This document shows positions 44,576 through 52,717 of a stretch of DNA of 64,000 nucleotides, piece by piece (positions within the stretch are counted from its first letter, which is position 1; each line of letters begins with the position of its first letter). The stretch is taken from assembly GCA_945879145.1 (NCBI GenBank), contig CAMCUZ010000009.1, positions 1-64,000 on the forward strand. Direction: 5' to 3'. Position numbers and translations under genes: made by a program. Under the pieces are notes generated by a model. That model made no database searches. It was not told the DNA's origin and saw nothing but the letters and a program-made list of their open reading frames with translations. Source of the stretch: an uncultured Mediterranea sp. GTDB lineage: Bacteria > Bacteroidota > Bacteroidia > Bacteroidales > Bacteroidaceae.

Positions 44576-45703
44576 TTATTCAAGGATTACACAGCGGTTG
44601 AGGAAGTCCTTACCGAACATGTTCTCAGTACCACCGAAGCCTACAAGTTCGAGTTGGTTCTTGTCAACACCTTCAGCAACGAGTGCATCGTAAACCACCT
44701 GAGCACGCTTTTCAGAGAGCTTCTGGTTGAACGAAGCGCTACCCGTAGCCTTATCGCAGTAACCAGCTACCTTGTACTTCTTGTCGGGGTTAGCCTTCAG
44801 CGACTTAGCAGCCAACTGGATGTTCACCTTACCATAGTCATCGAGCTTAGCGCTACCAATCTTAAAGAAGATAGCACGGATACCAGCAGTTTCTACTTCC
44901 TTCACTACTTCCTTGGTTTCAACCTTACGTGCAGCAGCAGCGGCCTTTTGGGCAGCAGCCAAGTCAGCCTGAGCCTGAGCCAGCTCAGCACGGTAGCGGT
45001 TGAGCTCCTCGTTGATCGCATCCTGACCAACCTTACTGATGTAAGGAACGAACTTCTTACCACCGAAGTAGTAAGTAGCACCAGCCAGCAGAGAAACAGC
45101 ACCATCAGTATGGGCACTGCTCTTCGCACCGAAGATAGAGGGAGAAACCTCACCACGAGCCTCGATGTTGATGTCCCAGTTCTTGTGCACGTTGAAGGCA
45201 CCCTGCAGACCAATAGAACCATTGATCAACGCATTCACGTCGTCCTGGTTGCCGTAGGTCTTAGCAAAGGTCAAACCAGGACCAGCGAAAACTGACAGGT
45301 TGAACAGACGATCGGGATTGTAACCCCAAATAGCGTTCGATACATTGTACAAAGCATCGAAACGAACCGTACCAAAGGTCTTATTCTTGATCTCTTCGTA
45401 CTGACCAGCTACAGGGCTAGCATATTCAGAGTAGAGGGTTGACCAGAAACCAGCAACCTGAGCACGTACGCCCCAAGTGGGATTGAACAACTTACCGAAA
45501 GAGATAGCCAGATTGGGCGTGATAGCGTGGCCCAAACCGTAATCGCTGTTGTCGGGGTTCACACAAACCTGACCACCAACACCTACACTTACAAAGAAGT
45601 TGTCTTTCCAGCTTTCGCTAACATACTTCTCTTTGGTCTGTGCAGAGAGGGTGCTTGCTACCCCAGCCAACATCAAAGAAAATATTACTAATTTACTTTT
45701 CAT
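44576..45703 (-). CDS. OmpA-family outer-membrane protein
   Basis: A 375-residue protein: signal peptide MKSKLVIFSLMLAGVASTLSA, an N-terminal beta-barrel of about 210 residues rich in aromatic-glycine strands, an alanine/glutamate-rich linker (ELAQAQADLAAAQKAAAAAR) and a C-terminal OmpA peptidoglycan-binding domain (IRAIFFKIGSAKLDDYGKV ... SEKRAQVVYDALVAEGVD). It anchors the outer membrane to the cell wall. It is 63 bp after the small YjbH-like gene and ends the four-gene cluster; its level may be set partly by its own promoter, but no clear -7 element was found. Confidence 0.92.
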   Translation of the reverse strand: MKSKLVIFSLMLAGVASTLSAQTKEKYVSESWKDNFFVSVGVGGQVCVNPDNSDYGLGHAITPNLAISFGKLFNPTWGVRAQVAGFWSTLYSEYASPVAGQYEEIKNKTFGTVRFDALYNVSNAIWGYNPDRLFNLSVFAGPGLTFAKTYGNQDDVNALINGSIGLQGAFNVHKNWDINIEARGEVSPSIFGAKSSAHTDGAVSLLAGATYYFGGKKFVPYISKVGQDAINEELNRYRAELAQAQADLAAAQKAAAAARKVETKEVVKEVETAGIRAIFFKIGSAKLDDYGKVNIQLAAKSLKANPDKKYKVAGYCDKATGSASFNQKLSEKRAQVVYDALVAEGVDKNQLELVGFGGTENMFGKDFLNRCVILE

Positions 45704-45766
45704 TGTTTTTTTTGAATTTAATATTTCAACACTTTTTGTTTCTTATTTGCTTCCCGACCACCCGAC

Positions 45767-46516
45767 TTATTTCAGATAAATCTTGTAAGTCAAACCGCCG
45801 GTAAAGTATTTCATTCTTTGCATTTCTACCTGCGCGTGCAAATGGTTGAAAAGCAAATAGGTGGCCCCCATAGCAAAATCCTTACTATCGTACTCGGCAA
45901 TCAGCCGCAACTGCGGATGAAACGAGGGGTTGTAAGAGAGACCCAGTGCAATCCCATTGAGTGGATAGTCGAAGCGATTGTTCCAGAGGTATGCGAGGTG
46001 AACCCCGATTTCCTCTTTTCCAATAGGGAAATGCTTTGTAGCTGCTATATAGAAGCGGCTAAAGTAACCATTTCCCTCGGTCGAAGCGACCTGTCCACTC
46101 CCCGACTCCGTATAGGGGTCGGATGTACCAAGAACTACAGCGGGCATGTACTTCCAGAACTGCCCCTCCTTCAGCGCCCGAAGGCGGAACGAGAAGTAAC
46201 GGTCTTGGTTCGTAAACTTACCTTTTCCCACTTTCCAATCAATCCCGATATGTTGCGACTGAAACATCGTGGCCGTATAGGCTACCTCCAGCCAGGGGAA
46301 GATGGTTACGTTGAGAAAGTAGTTGTACGTATGGTAGTACCATCCGAGAGGAGTAATCTCCTTGTTCAAAAAGTTTCCACCAATCATCACTGTCTTATCC
46401 TTCTGCATTTCGCCAGAAGGCATGTGCAGCAGACCGGTGACACCGTAGGTTAACTGAGCAGAAAGCATAAACGGACAGCAAACCAATAAGCAGATAAAAG
46501 CTATACGTTTAATCAT
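45767..46516 (-). CDS. YjbH-like outer-membrane protein, N-terminal half type
   Basis: A 249-residue exported protein (signal peptide MIKRIAFICLLVCCPFMLSA). The mature part begins TYGVTGLLHMPSGEMQKDKT and continues with FPWLEVAYTATMF, FTNQDRYFSFRLRAL and a run of beta strands, resembling the first part of YjbH/GfcD proteins (GLxxxPxA and PWLE motifs), which help exopolysaccharide secretion in enterobacteria. YjbH is about 700 residues; this gene covers only the first third. The second YjbH-like gene lies two genes upstream in the same direction, with a DUF3869-type lipoprotein gene between. Family call is by motif only. Confidence 0.7.
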   Translation of the reverse strand: MIKRIAFICLLVCCPFMLSAQLTYGVTGLLHMPSGEMQKDKTVMIGGNFLNKEITPLGWYYHTYNYFLNVTIFPWLEVAYTATMFQSQHIGIDWKVGKGKFTNQDRYFSFRLRALKEGQFWKYMPAVVLGTSDPYTESGSGQVASTEGNGYFSRFYIAATKHFPIGKEEIGVHLAYLWNNRFDYPLNGIALGLSYNPSFHPQLRLIAEYDSKDFAMGATYLLFNHLHAQVEMQRMKYFTGGLTYKIYLK

Positions 46517-46593
46517 TTTCTTGTCAATTCGTGTCAATTTATACTCTTTGCTCAGTTTCCTAAATAAATCTCTTAAGCGATCAGACTAATCGA

Positions 46594-47565
46594 TTATTCA
46601 CCAGCTGATGAACCACCACCAGCACCGGGGTTAACGAAATCGTGAGAATCGTGTACGTCGTGGTAATCGTGACCGTCGTGGCTGTCGTGATCCTCGTAAG
46701 TTACAGTAGCTCTAACCTTTTCCTGGTAGAGAACTACGCCATCCTTACCATCAAAAGTAAGTGCACGAGCCTTGTAGTAAGCCTTAATAGTCAGAGAGTT
46801 GATAGCTGCGCCCTTAACACCGCTGAAAGTATGCTCCTTGAAAGCACCCTTCATGCCGTAGAGCATACCCAGAGCCTTTTCAGCGCTAGACAGCCAAATC
46901 TGACCAACAGTCAGAGCCTTCGTATCAGCAGGAGAAACCGTAGAAGAGAAGCCACTCATCAGAGGTACATCAAACGTATAGTCACCACCAACCTCTTTTT
47001 CAACGATCTTAGCAGCAGTTACGACTACATTACCATTTGCATCTACTTCGATTGCGTCATCAGTCAAAGTAAAACCAGCTTCAGCGAAGATGCCACTCAA
47101 AATTGACTCAGAAGCTTTTGCAACCTCAGCAGCCTGTTGTACATTAGCAGGCGTGTTGTTCTCAGGAGCAGTAATCTGTGAGTTCACACCTACCAAAGCG
47201 AAATCTACCGTTGCAATAGAAACACTACCAGCATCAGTCTTAGGCAGGTAAACCGTCTTCGTTGAAGTGAAGTAACCGTCCAGGTCAGCAACAACCTGAA
47301 TCTCGGTGTCAGCAGCAACTTCAGTTTTGTAATAACCGTTCGTAACCGTAACTGCCTGACCAGCTACCGTTACCTTGGCGTTCAAAGCTTGTCCGTTTTC
47401 AACGTCCAGTACATTACCTTGGATGTAGTACTTCGCAGGCTCCGGAGTGGGAGCGGGAGTCTTGTCCAATTCTTCTTTCTCATAGCAGCTAGTCATTGTA
47501 CCTACTGCTAACAAGGCCAATGCCAACTTGGCACTGAGTCCACGAAAAACATTTTTCATTTTCAT
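46594..47565 (-). CDS. DUF3869-like lipoprotein with His-Asp tail
   Basis: A 323-residue lipoprotein: lipobox MTSC with the lipidated cysteine C27 followed by an acidic stretch (YEKEELDK), which may send it to the cell surface. Then a carboxypeptidase-regulatory-like domain (YYIQGNVLDVENGQALNAKV) and a domain of the DUF3869 type. The C-terminus has six HD dipeptides repeated every three residues (293-309), then a Gly/Ser tail. The HD tail looks able to bind metal ions; this is inference. The gene is between the two YjbH-like genes (15 bp and 77 bp gaps). No enzymatic motif was recognised. Confidence 0.75.
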   Translation of the reverse strand: MKMKNVFRGLSAKLALALLAVGTMTSCYEKEELDKTPAPTPEPAKYYIQGNVLDVENGQALNAKVTVAGQAVTVTNGYYKTEVAADTEIQVVADLDGYFTSTKTVYLPKTDAGSVSIATVDFALVGVNSQITAPENNTPANVQQAAEVAKASESILSGIFAEAGFTLTDDAIEVDANGNVVVTAAKIVEKEVGGDYTFDVPLMSGFSSTVSPADTKALTVGQIWLSSAEKALGMLYGMKGAFKEHTFSGVKGAAINSLTIKAYYKARALTFDGKDGVVLYQEKVRATVTYEDHDSHDGHDYHDVHDSHDFVNPGAGGGSSAGE

Positions 47566-47580
47566 CTCAAAATTTAAAAA

Positions 47581-48819
47581 TTAATAATTCAACAATTCCG
47601 ATTTTATAAAATAGGGGTTATAAGCATTCTCAACCAAGAAGTTATCATCAGGACTGGATCGATAAAAGCTTCCATACTGCTTTTCGTTACCCGAGTTGTA
47701 CCTAAATCCAAACTCTCCTGCGACGAGGCGTGGCATATAACCTTTGCGTTTATACTTATAAGGTGGCAGGGCAATACGGAAAGCAAAACCTCCGTTAAAG
47801 CCATTGTTGGCTGCATCATCCTTTCCAAACACCTTCATGGCATAGAAGCCAATGGAGGCATAGCGAAAATGACGGTACATCTCAAACTGGGTACCATACT
47901 CTTCCATCAAGAAGCGCTCACCCTTCAGCATGACCTCGGTGTTGAACCGCGGCCAATAGTAGTGCACGCCTAAATGGAAGTCGGTTGTCCATTTCTTCCC
48001 ATGGTAATAGGCCCAATGGTCCCAATAACCTTTGCGCGTAACACCTAAACGTCCCGTGAGCCAAAAATGTTCATCGGGAAAGATGTACTTGGCGCGTAGC
48101 TCAGCCCCCGAACGTCCACCTTCATAGAATCCCACAATACCCTTTAAGAAGATGTTATAGGGTAAGCGGACATCCTGCGACAGCGTCAAGAATCCGGGGC
48201 GCACCTGACTATATCGACGACCATAATAATCGTTGGACACCGGAACTACTACCTGAGCCGTCAGCTTCATACCCTTCCACATCGAGACCTCAATGGCCGG
48301 TGAGAGTTGGAAGACGTAATCGTACATCTTGGAGAGCTTGTAGTTCTGGAACATCAACCAGGGATAAACCACCACATCAACCTTAAACAAAGAACGATTT
48401 GACTTCACCACCTTGCGTGCCTGTTTCCAGGTACTACCCAGTTCGTAGCTCACGTCCCAATCTTGGCGAGTTGCCGCAGGGATAGTATCACCTACCACCG
48501 GATTGTAGCTCAGCGAAATCTGAGGTACATTGTTGTTCAGCAGTACAATTCGACATCGTTTTGATTCGGGCAAACCCTCCTTCTGAATCAAATCCACCGC
48601 CTTGGCAACTCCGACCCCCTGCTGGCGATAGGCCGAATTTTGCAGGACATACACCCGTTCCTGTTCATCTTCGGTCCAACCTACGTTTTCAAAGCCCATC
48701 TCTACCAAATGCTTTACGGTCTGATCTGCTGACTGTGCCCGCAACACGGTCATGTCAAAGAGCACAAAGAGCAAGAACAGCAAAGAAGCTATCCCTTTAG
48801 TAGTCAGTAACTTATTCAT
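47581..48819 (-). CDS. YjbH-like outer-membrane protein, C-terminal half type
   Basis: A 412-residue exported protein (signal region MNKLLTTKGIASLLFLLFVL, then DMTVLRAQS). An N-terminal periplasmic-like domain of about 130 residues (TVKHLVEMGFENVGW) is followed by beta-barrel strands. VFQLSPAIEVSMWKGMKL, LPYNIFLKGIVGFYEGGRSG and GERFLMEEYGTQFEMYRHFR resemble the second half of YjbH/GfcD proteins. With the small YjbH-like gene downstream it seems to supply the two parts of a normally single protein. ATG 48819 is chosen since the promoter lies at 48886-48916. First gene of the cluster. Confidence 0.7.
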   Translation of the reverse strand: MNKLLTTKGIASLLFLLFVLFDMTVLRAQSADQTVKHLVEMGFENVGWTEDEQERVYVLQNSAYRQQGVGVAKAVDLIQKEGLPESKRCRIVLLNNNVPQISLSYNPVVGDTIPAATRQDWDVSYELGSTWKQARKVVKSNRSLFKVDVVVYPWLMFQNYKLSKMYDYVFQLSPAIEVSMWKGMKLTAQVVVPVSNDYYGRRYSQVRPGFLTLSQDVRLPYNIFLKGIVGFYEGGRSGAELRAKYIFPDEHFWLTGRLGVTRKGYWDHWAYYHGKKWTTDFHLGVHYYWPRFNTEVMLKGERFLMEEYGTQFEMYRHFRYASIGFYAMKVFGKDDAANNGFNGGFAFRIALPPYKYKRKGYMPRLVAGEFGFRYNSGNEKQYGSFYRSSPDDNFLVENAYNPYFIKSELLNY

Positions 48820-48885
48820 CTTAGGTCCGTTATACCTCATCATTAAATCCTTCAAAATGCCATGCTTTACAGCACAAACACGGCG

Positions 48886-48916
48886 CAAAAGTAAGGAGAT
48901 TTTCCCAAACCACAAA
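48886..48916 (-). promoter_or_regulatory. Promoter of the YjbH-like/lipoprotein/OmpA cluster
   Basis: TACTTTTG (48886-48893) and TTTG (48913-48916) on the minus strand with a 19-bp spacer, about 65 bp before ATG 48819. Confidence 0.65.
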
Positions 48917-48937
48917 GAAATATAATGAAAAAAGTTG

Positions 48938-49789
48938 CTAAATCAATATTTTTCCGCACAACGGCACCTGTTGCCAGCCTCCGTTGTGCCATTCCGTAAC
49001 GGTACGGAAGCCAGCATTCCACAACGCCTGCAACGCTGCCTGTCGTCCATTGGCGATCTTGTCGGGATAGTGGGCATCGCTGTTGACCTGCACCTTGGCA
49101 CCTATATTATATAAATAGGTATAGTAACGCTCGTTTGGGAAAAAAGTGTGTGTATCCTCGTAAGCCTTGGTATTAACCTCTACGATGTAACCTTTCTCTA
49201 CAATCCGAGCCAGGTAGCTGCGCACCAGGTTGTCATACCACGACTCGTCGAGCAGGCCAGGACGGTAACACGAGGCGTTGTAATGCATCTTGTCGGGATG
49301 GCCTACGATATCAAATCCGCCTGCATCGAGCATGGCATTCAGCTGGTGATAGTAGCGACAAACCACCTCCACCACATCGCCCCGAAAACGACTGTCAACC
49401 AACTCGCGGAAGTGCAACGGCGGACAGTCGATATCTACAAGTTTCCCCAAGGAGTCTGCAAGCATGTGTACAGACCCTATACGGTAATCTAAGGGTAATT
49501 GCTGGAAACGTTCTATCGAGGGGTTGCTCTGCGAGTTGAGGTAGTCAATCTCCAACCCGATGCAGAGTTCCAACTTATTCTGGTAGCGAAGCTTCATGCG
49601 CTGAAACTCAGCAAGGTAGTCCTCCATGCGGTCCCACTCCATGGTCCATGCTGTAGCAAAAGGGAGCGGGGCATGTGAGGAGAAACCTAACGAGGTGAAG
49701 CGCTGCGCCACGGCAAAGCGCAGGAACTCCTCCATCTGCGCACGACCGTCGCAATAGAGCGTATGGGTATGGTAATTGGTCCTGTTCAT
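48938..49789 (-). CDS. PHP-domain histidinol-phosphatase-like protein
   Basis: A 283-residue metal-dependent phosphoesterase of the PHP class: NYHTHTLYCDGRA at the N-terminus with H7 and H9, IGLEIDYL, GSVHML, DIVGHPDK and NSDAHYP, each supplying metal ligands. The closest known type is the HisK histidinol phosphatase of histidine synthesis, but no other his gene is near. Its ATG overlaps the stop of the upstream ABC-F gene by 4 bp, so the two are translationally coupled. ATG 49789 is chosen for the family N-terminus. Confidence 0.87.
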   Translation of the reverse strand: MNRTNYHTHTLYCDGRAQMEEFLRFAVAQRFTSLGFSSHAPLPFATAWTMEWDRMEDYLAEFQRMKLRYQNKLELCIGLEIDYLNSQSNPSIERFQQLPLDYRIGSVHMLADSLGKLVDIDCPPLHFRELVDSRFRGDVVEVVCRYYHQLNAMLDAGGFDIVGHPDKMHYNASCYRPGLLDESWYDNLVRSYLARIVEKGYIVEVNTKAYEDTHTFFPNERYYTYLYNIGAKVQVNSDAHYPDKIANGRQAALQALWNAGFRTVTEWHNGGWQQVPLCGKILI

Positions 49790-51666
49790 CCCTCTATCTC
49801 GCTTAGTTCCAGCCATCGCATCGTCTTCTTATCCAGTTCCTCATTGAGTTGGGGGAGGCGTTTTGACTTCTCGGTCAACTCATCCACAGAGAGTGTACCG
49901 CTGCAGAGTTGCTCTTCGATGGTGCGCTTCTCCTCCTCCAGACGAGCCACCTCCTTCTCCAGCTGCTCCATCTCACGCCGTTCGTTGAACGAGAGCCTGC
50001 GTCGGTCGTTCAGCCGCACCTTCCCACTCTTCGCAGTGTCCGTTGGCTGCGCCTGTTTCTCTTTTTCACGCTCCATGGCCTTACGTTCCAGCTTCCAGTC
50101 GCGATACTGGGTATAGTTGCCGGGGAAATCACGAATATCACCATGACCATTAAACACAAGCAGGTGATCCACCACCTTGTCCATGAAGTAGCGGTCGTGG
50201 CTCACCACAATGACACACCCCTTGAACGTACGGAGGTACTCCTCCAGTACCTGCAGGGTGACAATATCGAGGTCGTTGGTCGGCTCATCGAGCACAAGAA
50301 AGTTGGGATTGCCCATCAACACGGTGCAGAGGTAGAGCCTGCGTCGCTCGCCCCCACTCAGCTTATAGACATAATTGTGTTGCGTCTCGGGCGAGAAGAG
50401 AAAGTGTTGCAGGAACTGCGAAGCGGTGAGCCGCTTGCCGTTGCCCAGCTCAATGACCTCTGCAATGCGCCGCACCACGTCAATCACCTTCATCTGCTCA
50501 TCAAACTGCAGCCCCTCCTGCGAGTAGTAGCCAAAGCGCACCGTCTCACCAATATCCAACGTACCACTATCGGGTGGAATCAGTCCCAGAAGGAGTTTGA
50601 CAAAGGTGGATTTCCCCGTACCATTGTGGCCGATAATGCCCATCTTCTCATAGCGAGCAAAGATGTAGGAGAAATCATCCAAAATCTTCAAGTTGCCAAA
50701 CGACTTACAGAGATGGTCGGCCTCAAATATTTTATTGCCGATGTACGAGGCCTTCACGTCGAGCTTGACCTGAGCGTCATATATCCGCTGCTTAGCCACC
50801 TTCTGCAGTTCATAGAAGGCCTCCTCGCGGTAACGAGCCTTATGACCGCGTGCCTGAGGCATACGGCGCATCCACTCCAACTCCGTACGGTAGAGGTTAT
50901 TGGCCCGCTCTATCTCCACGTTCTTGGCATCGACCCGTTCCTGCCGTTTTTCGAGGTAGTAGCTGTAGTTGCCCTTGTAGCGATAGAGCGATTGATTGTC
51001 TATCTCGATGATCTCCGAGCAGACGCGGTCGAGAAAGTAGCGGTCGTGGGTTACCATCAAGAGGGTAATCTTGGCCTGACGCAGGTACTCCTCCAGCCAC
51101 TCGGTCATCTCCAGGTCAAGGTGGTTGGTAGGCTCGTCGAGCATCAAGAAGTCGGGCTCGGTAATCAGCGTGTTGGCCAGTGCCACCCGCTTGAGTTGCC
51201 CACCCGAGAGGTGCTCCACCTTGCGGTCGAAATCATCAATATGCAGCTGTGAAAGAATCTGCTTGGCCTTCTGTTCATACTCCCAAGCCTTTTCTGCATC
51301 CATGCGTTCCAGCAGCGACTCAAAATGGGGATGCCCCTCAGTAGCCATGCACTGCTCATATTCGCGGATCAGCTCCGTCACGCGATTGCCATGATGGAAA
51401 CAGGCCTCCAGCACAGTAAGCCCAGCCGGATAAATGGGGTCCTGCTCCAAAAAGCCCACACGCAGGTCGCGACGAAAAGTGAGGGTTCCTTCGTCCCTAC
51501 CCTCTTTCCCGGAGAGGATGTGGAGCAAGGTCGATTTACCACTGCCATTCTTCGCAATCAGACCGACACGATCCCCCTCGGCCAAGCCAAAGGAGATACG
51601 ATCAAACAGCACCAAGTCGCCAAACGACTTGGTCAAATTCTCGACTTGAAGTACAGGTTGAGCCAT
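49786..51666 (-). CDS. ABC-F ATPase, Uup-like
   Basis: A 626-residue soluble protein with two complete ABC domains: Walker A KNGSGKST (39-46) and LSGGQLKRVAL in the first, GHNGTGKST and LSGGERRRLYL in the second, both with LDEPTN Walker B. A C-terminal coiled coil (REMEQLEKEVARLEEEKRTI) is typical of the Uup subgroup, which acts on ribosomes and on DNA. Unlike the ABC-F protein at 28450, both domains look active. It is the middle gene of the DUF3805-uup-PHP unit. Confidence 0.92.
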   Translation of the reverse strand: MAQPVLQVENLTKSFGDLVLFDRISFGLAEGDRVGLIAKNGSGKSTLLHILSGKEGRDEGTLTFRRDLRVGFLEQDPIYPAGLTVLEACFHHGNRVTELIREYEQCMATEGHPHFESLLERMDAEKAWEYEQKAKQILSQLHIDDFDRKVEHLSGGQLKRVALANTLITEPDFLMLDEPTNHLDLEMTEWLEEYLRQAKITLLMVTHDRYFLDRVCSEIIEIDNQSLYRYKGNYSYYLEKRQERVDAKNVEIERANNLYRTELEWMRRMPQARGHKARYREEAFYELQKVAKQRIYDAQVKLDVKASYIGNKIFEADHLCKSFGNLKILDDFSYIFARYEKMGIIGHNGTGKSTFVKLLLGLIPPDSGTLDIGETVRFGYYSQEGLQFDEQMKVIDVVRRIAEVIELGNGKRLTASQFLQHFLFSPETQHNYVYKLSGGERRRLYLCTVLMGNPNFLVLDEPTNDLDIVTLQVLEEYLRTFKGCVIVVSHDRYFMDKVVDHLLVFNGHGDIRDFPGNYTQYRDWKLERKAMEREKEKQAQPTDTAKSGKVRLNDRRRLSFNERREMEQLEKEVARLEEEKRTIEEQLCSGTLSVDELTEKSKRLPQLNEELDKKTMRWLELSEIEG

Positions 51667-51690
51667 GGACTAAACACTAATCACTAAACA

Positions 51691-52503
51691 CTAATCACCA
51701 ATCACTCCCTTATAGATTTCCTCCAGCTGAACCGGCTCACCCGCTTTCACTCTGCTCCAGACCAGCTTCAGCGGGTCAATCACGGAGCCATCTGCCAGAC
51801 GTTGCAGCACGGGAGCCTCTCTGTTGCCATCCACCAAGGTGCGCCATTCATAGCCATCAAGTTCATTGGCCAAGATGACACAGAGCACCATACCCACCGC
51901 AATCCAAGAGTCACGCTTCTTCCGACTCCACCCAGCCTCATCTATGAGACGCTGCAACTGAGGAATATCCTCCTCTGCTCCTTGGAAGTCGAGTGCATAG
52001 CGGCTCTTCACCTCATGCTCCAGGGTGGCGTAAGCCTCATCAATCTGCCAAATCTCCCACAGGCGCACAGGAATAATTTCAGCCGGATACTTCTGTTGCA
52101 AATCACGGATTTCAAGCGAAGCAACCACCGCACGAGCCTGTTCAATCGATTCACCGTGCTTCACGGTGAAGGAACACTCGATCGAAAGGTCACCCATTCC
52201 CGTGACCCACCAATGGGTAGTGTATGCCACACCATGCTCCTCCAGCTCCTCCGTACTGTAGGCACAACGCCACTCACCCACTCTGACCAACTGAGCCGCA
52301 GGACGTTGGCGCAGTTCATTCTGCAGGTTAGCCTCTGCGTAGGCACTGTTGCCACGGAAGGCTGAAATACGGAAGTTACCGTCCCACAGGTCGGGATTAT
52401 AGAAGAGGAAAGAGCCTTCACCATCCTCAAACTCATTCCAGGCAGCAGGGTAGCTCATGGCAAACCAACCACCGGGTGCAATAAATCGCTTACTCTCTAT
52501 CAT
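51691..52503 (-). CDS. DUF3805/DUF3806-type protein
   Basis: A 270-residue soluble protein of unknown function. RFIAPGGWFAMSYPAAWNEF at the N-terminus and the EGSFLFYNPDLWDGNFRISA block recall the DUF3805 family; the C-terminal part (LQRLIDEAGWSRKKRDSWIA ... VMLCVILANELDGYEW-like) recalls DUF3806. No signal peptide or membrane segment is present, so it is cytoplasmic. It is the first gene of the unit with the Uup-like protein 24 bp downstream, perhaps linking it to translation. Family names are from memory of motifs. Confidence 0.72.
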   Translation of the reverse strand: MIESKRFIAPGGWFAMSYPAAWNEFEDGEGSFLFYNPDLWDGNFRISAFRGNSAYAEANLQNELRQRPAAQLVRVGEWRCAYSTEELEEHGVAYTTHWWVTGMGDLSIECSFTVKHGESIEQARAVVASLEIRDLQQKYPAEIIPVRLWEIWQIDEAYATLEHEVKSRYALDFQGAEEDIPQLQRLIDEAGWSRKKRDSWIAVGMVLCVILANELDGYEWRTLVDGNREAPVLQRLADGSVIDPLKLVWSRVKAGEPVQLEEIYKGVIGD

Positions 52504-52522
52504 ATCTTACAGATTTGGGGTA

Positions 52523-52554
52523 CAAAAGTAGGATAAATCCATGAAACAAACAAA
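52523..52554 (-). promoter_or_regulatory. Promoter of the DUF3805-uup-PHP unit
   Basis: TACTTTTG (52523-52530) and TTTG (52551-52554) on the minus strand with a 20-bp spacer, about 20 bp before ATG 52503. Confidence 0.7.
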
Positions 52555-52576
52555 AAACCTAAAGCGTAAAGCCCTT

Positions 52577-52646
52577 GTAGGGGCAGAATATTTTCCGCCC
52601 TGCATACCGCAATGTCAACGGTAGTCGTAGGTGCATACGATAATCA
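52577..52646. repeat. Palindromic repeat element, copy C
   Basis: GTAGGGGCAGAATATTTTCC plus GCCC (52577-52600) matches the reverse complement of copy A with one change, and the match goes on into the interior (ATACCGCAAT in both copies). The distal arm is decayed. It lies between the susD terminator and the DUF3805 promoter. Confidence 0.7.
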
Positions 52647-52664
52647 CCTCAACAGAAGCAACAA

Positions 52665-52695
52665 AAGGCCGGCTCTCTCCCAGAGAACCGGCCTT
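52665..52695 (-). terminator. Terminator of susCD
   Basis: AAGGCCGG (52665-52672) pairs with CCGGCCTT (52688-52695), with further pairs inside, and the minus strand continues TTTTG. It lies 22 bp after the susD stop. Confidence 0.8.
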
Positions 52696-52717
52696 CTAAA
52701 GAGGTTATATCAACAGC

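Noticed and set aside
49909..51252. 447-codon plus-strand frame
   Set aside because: Antisense to the Uup-like ABC-F gene; its leucine/histidine-rich translation is typical of a shadow frame.
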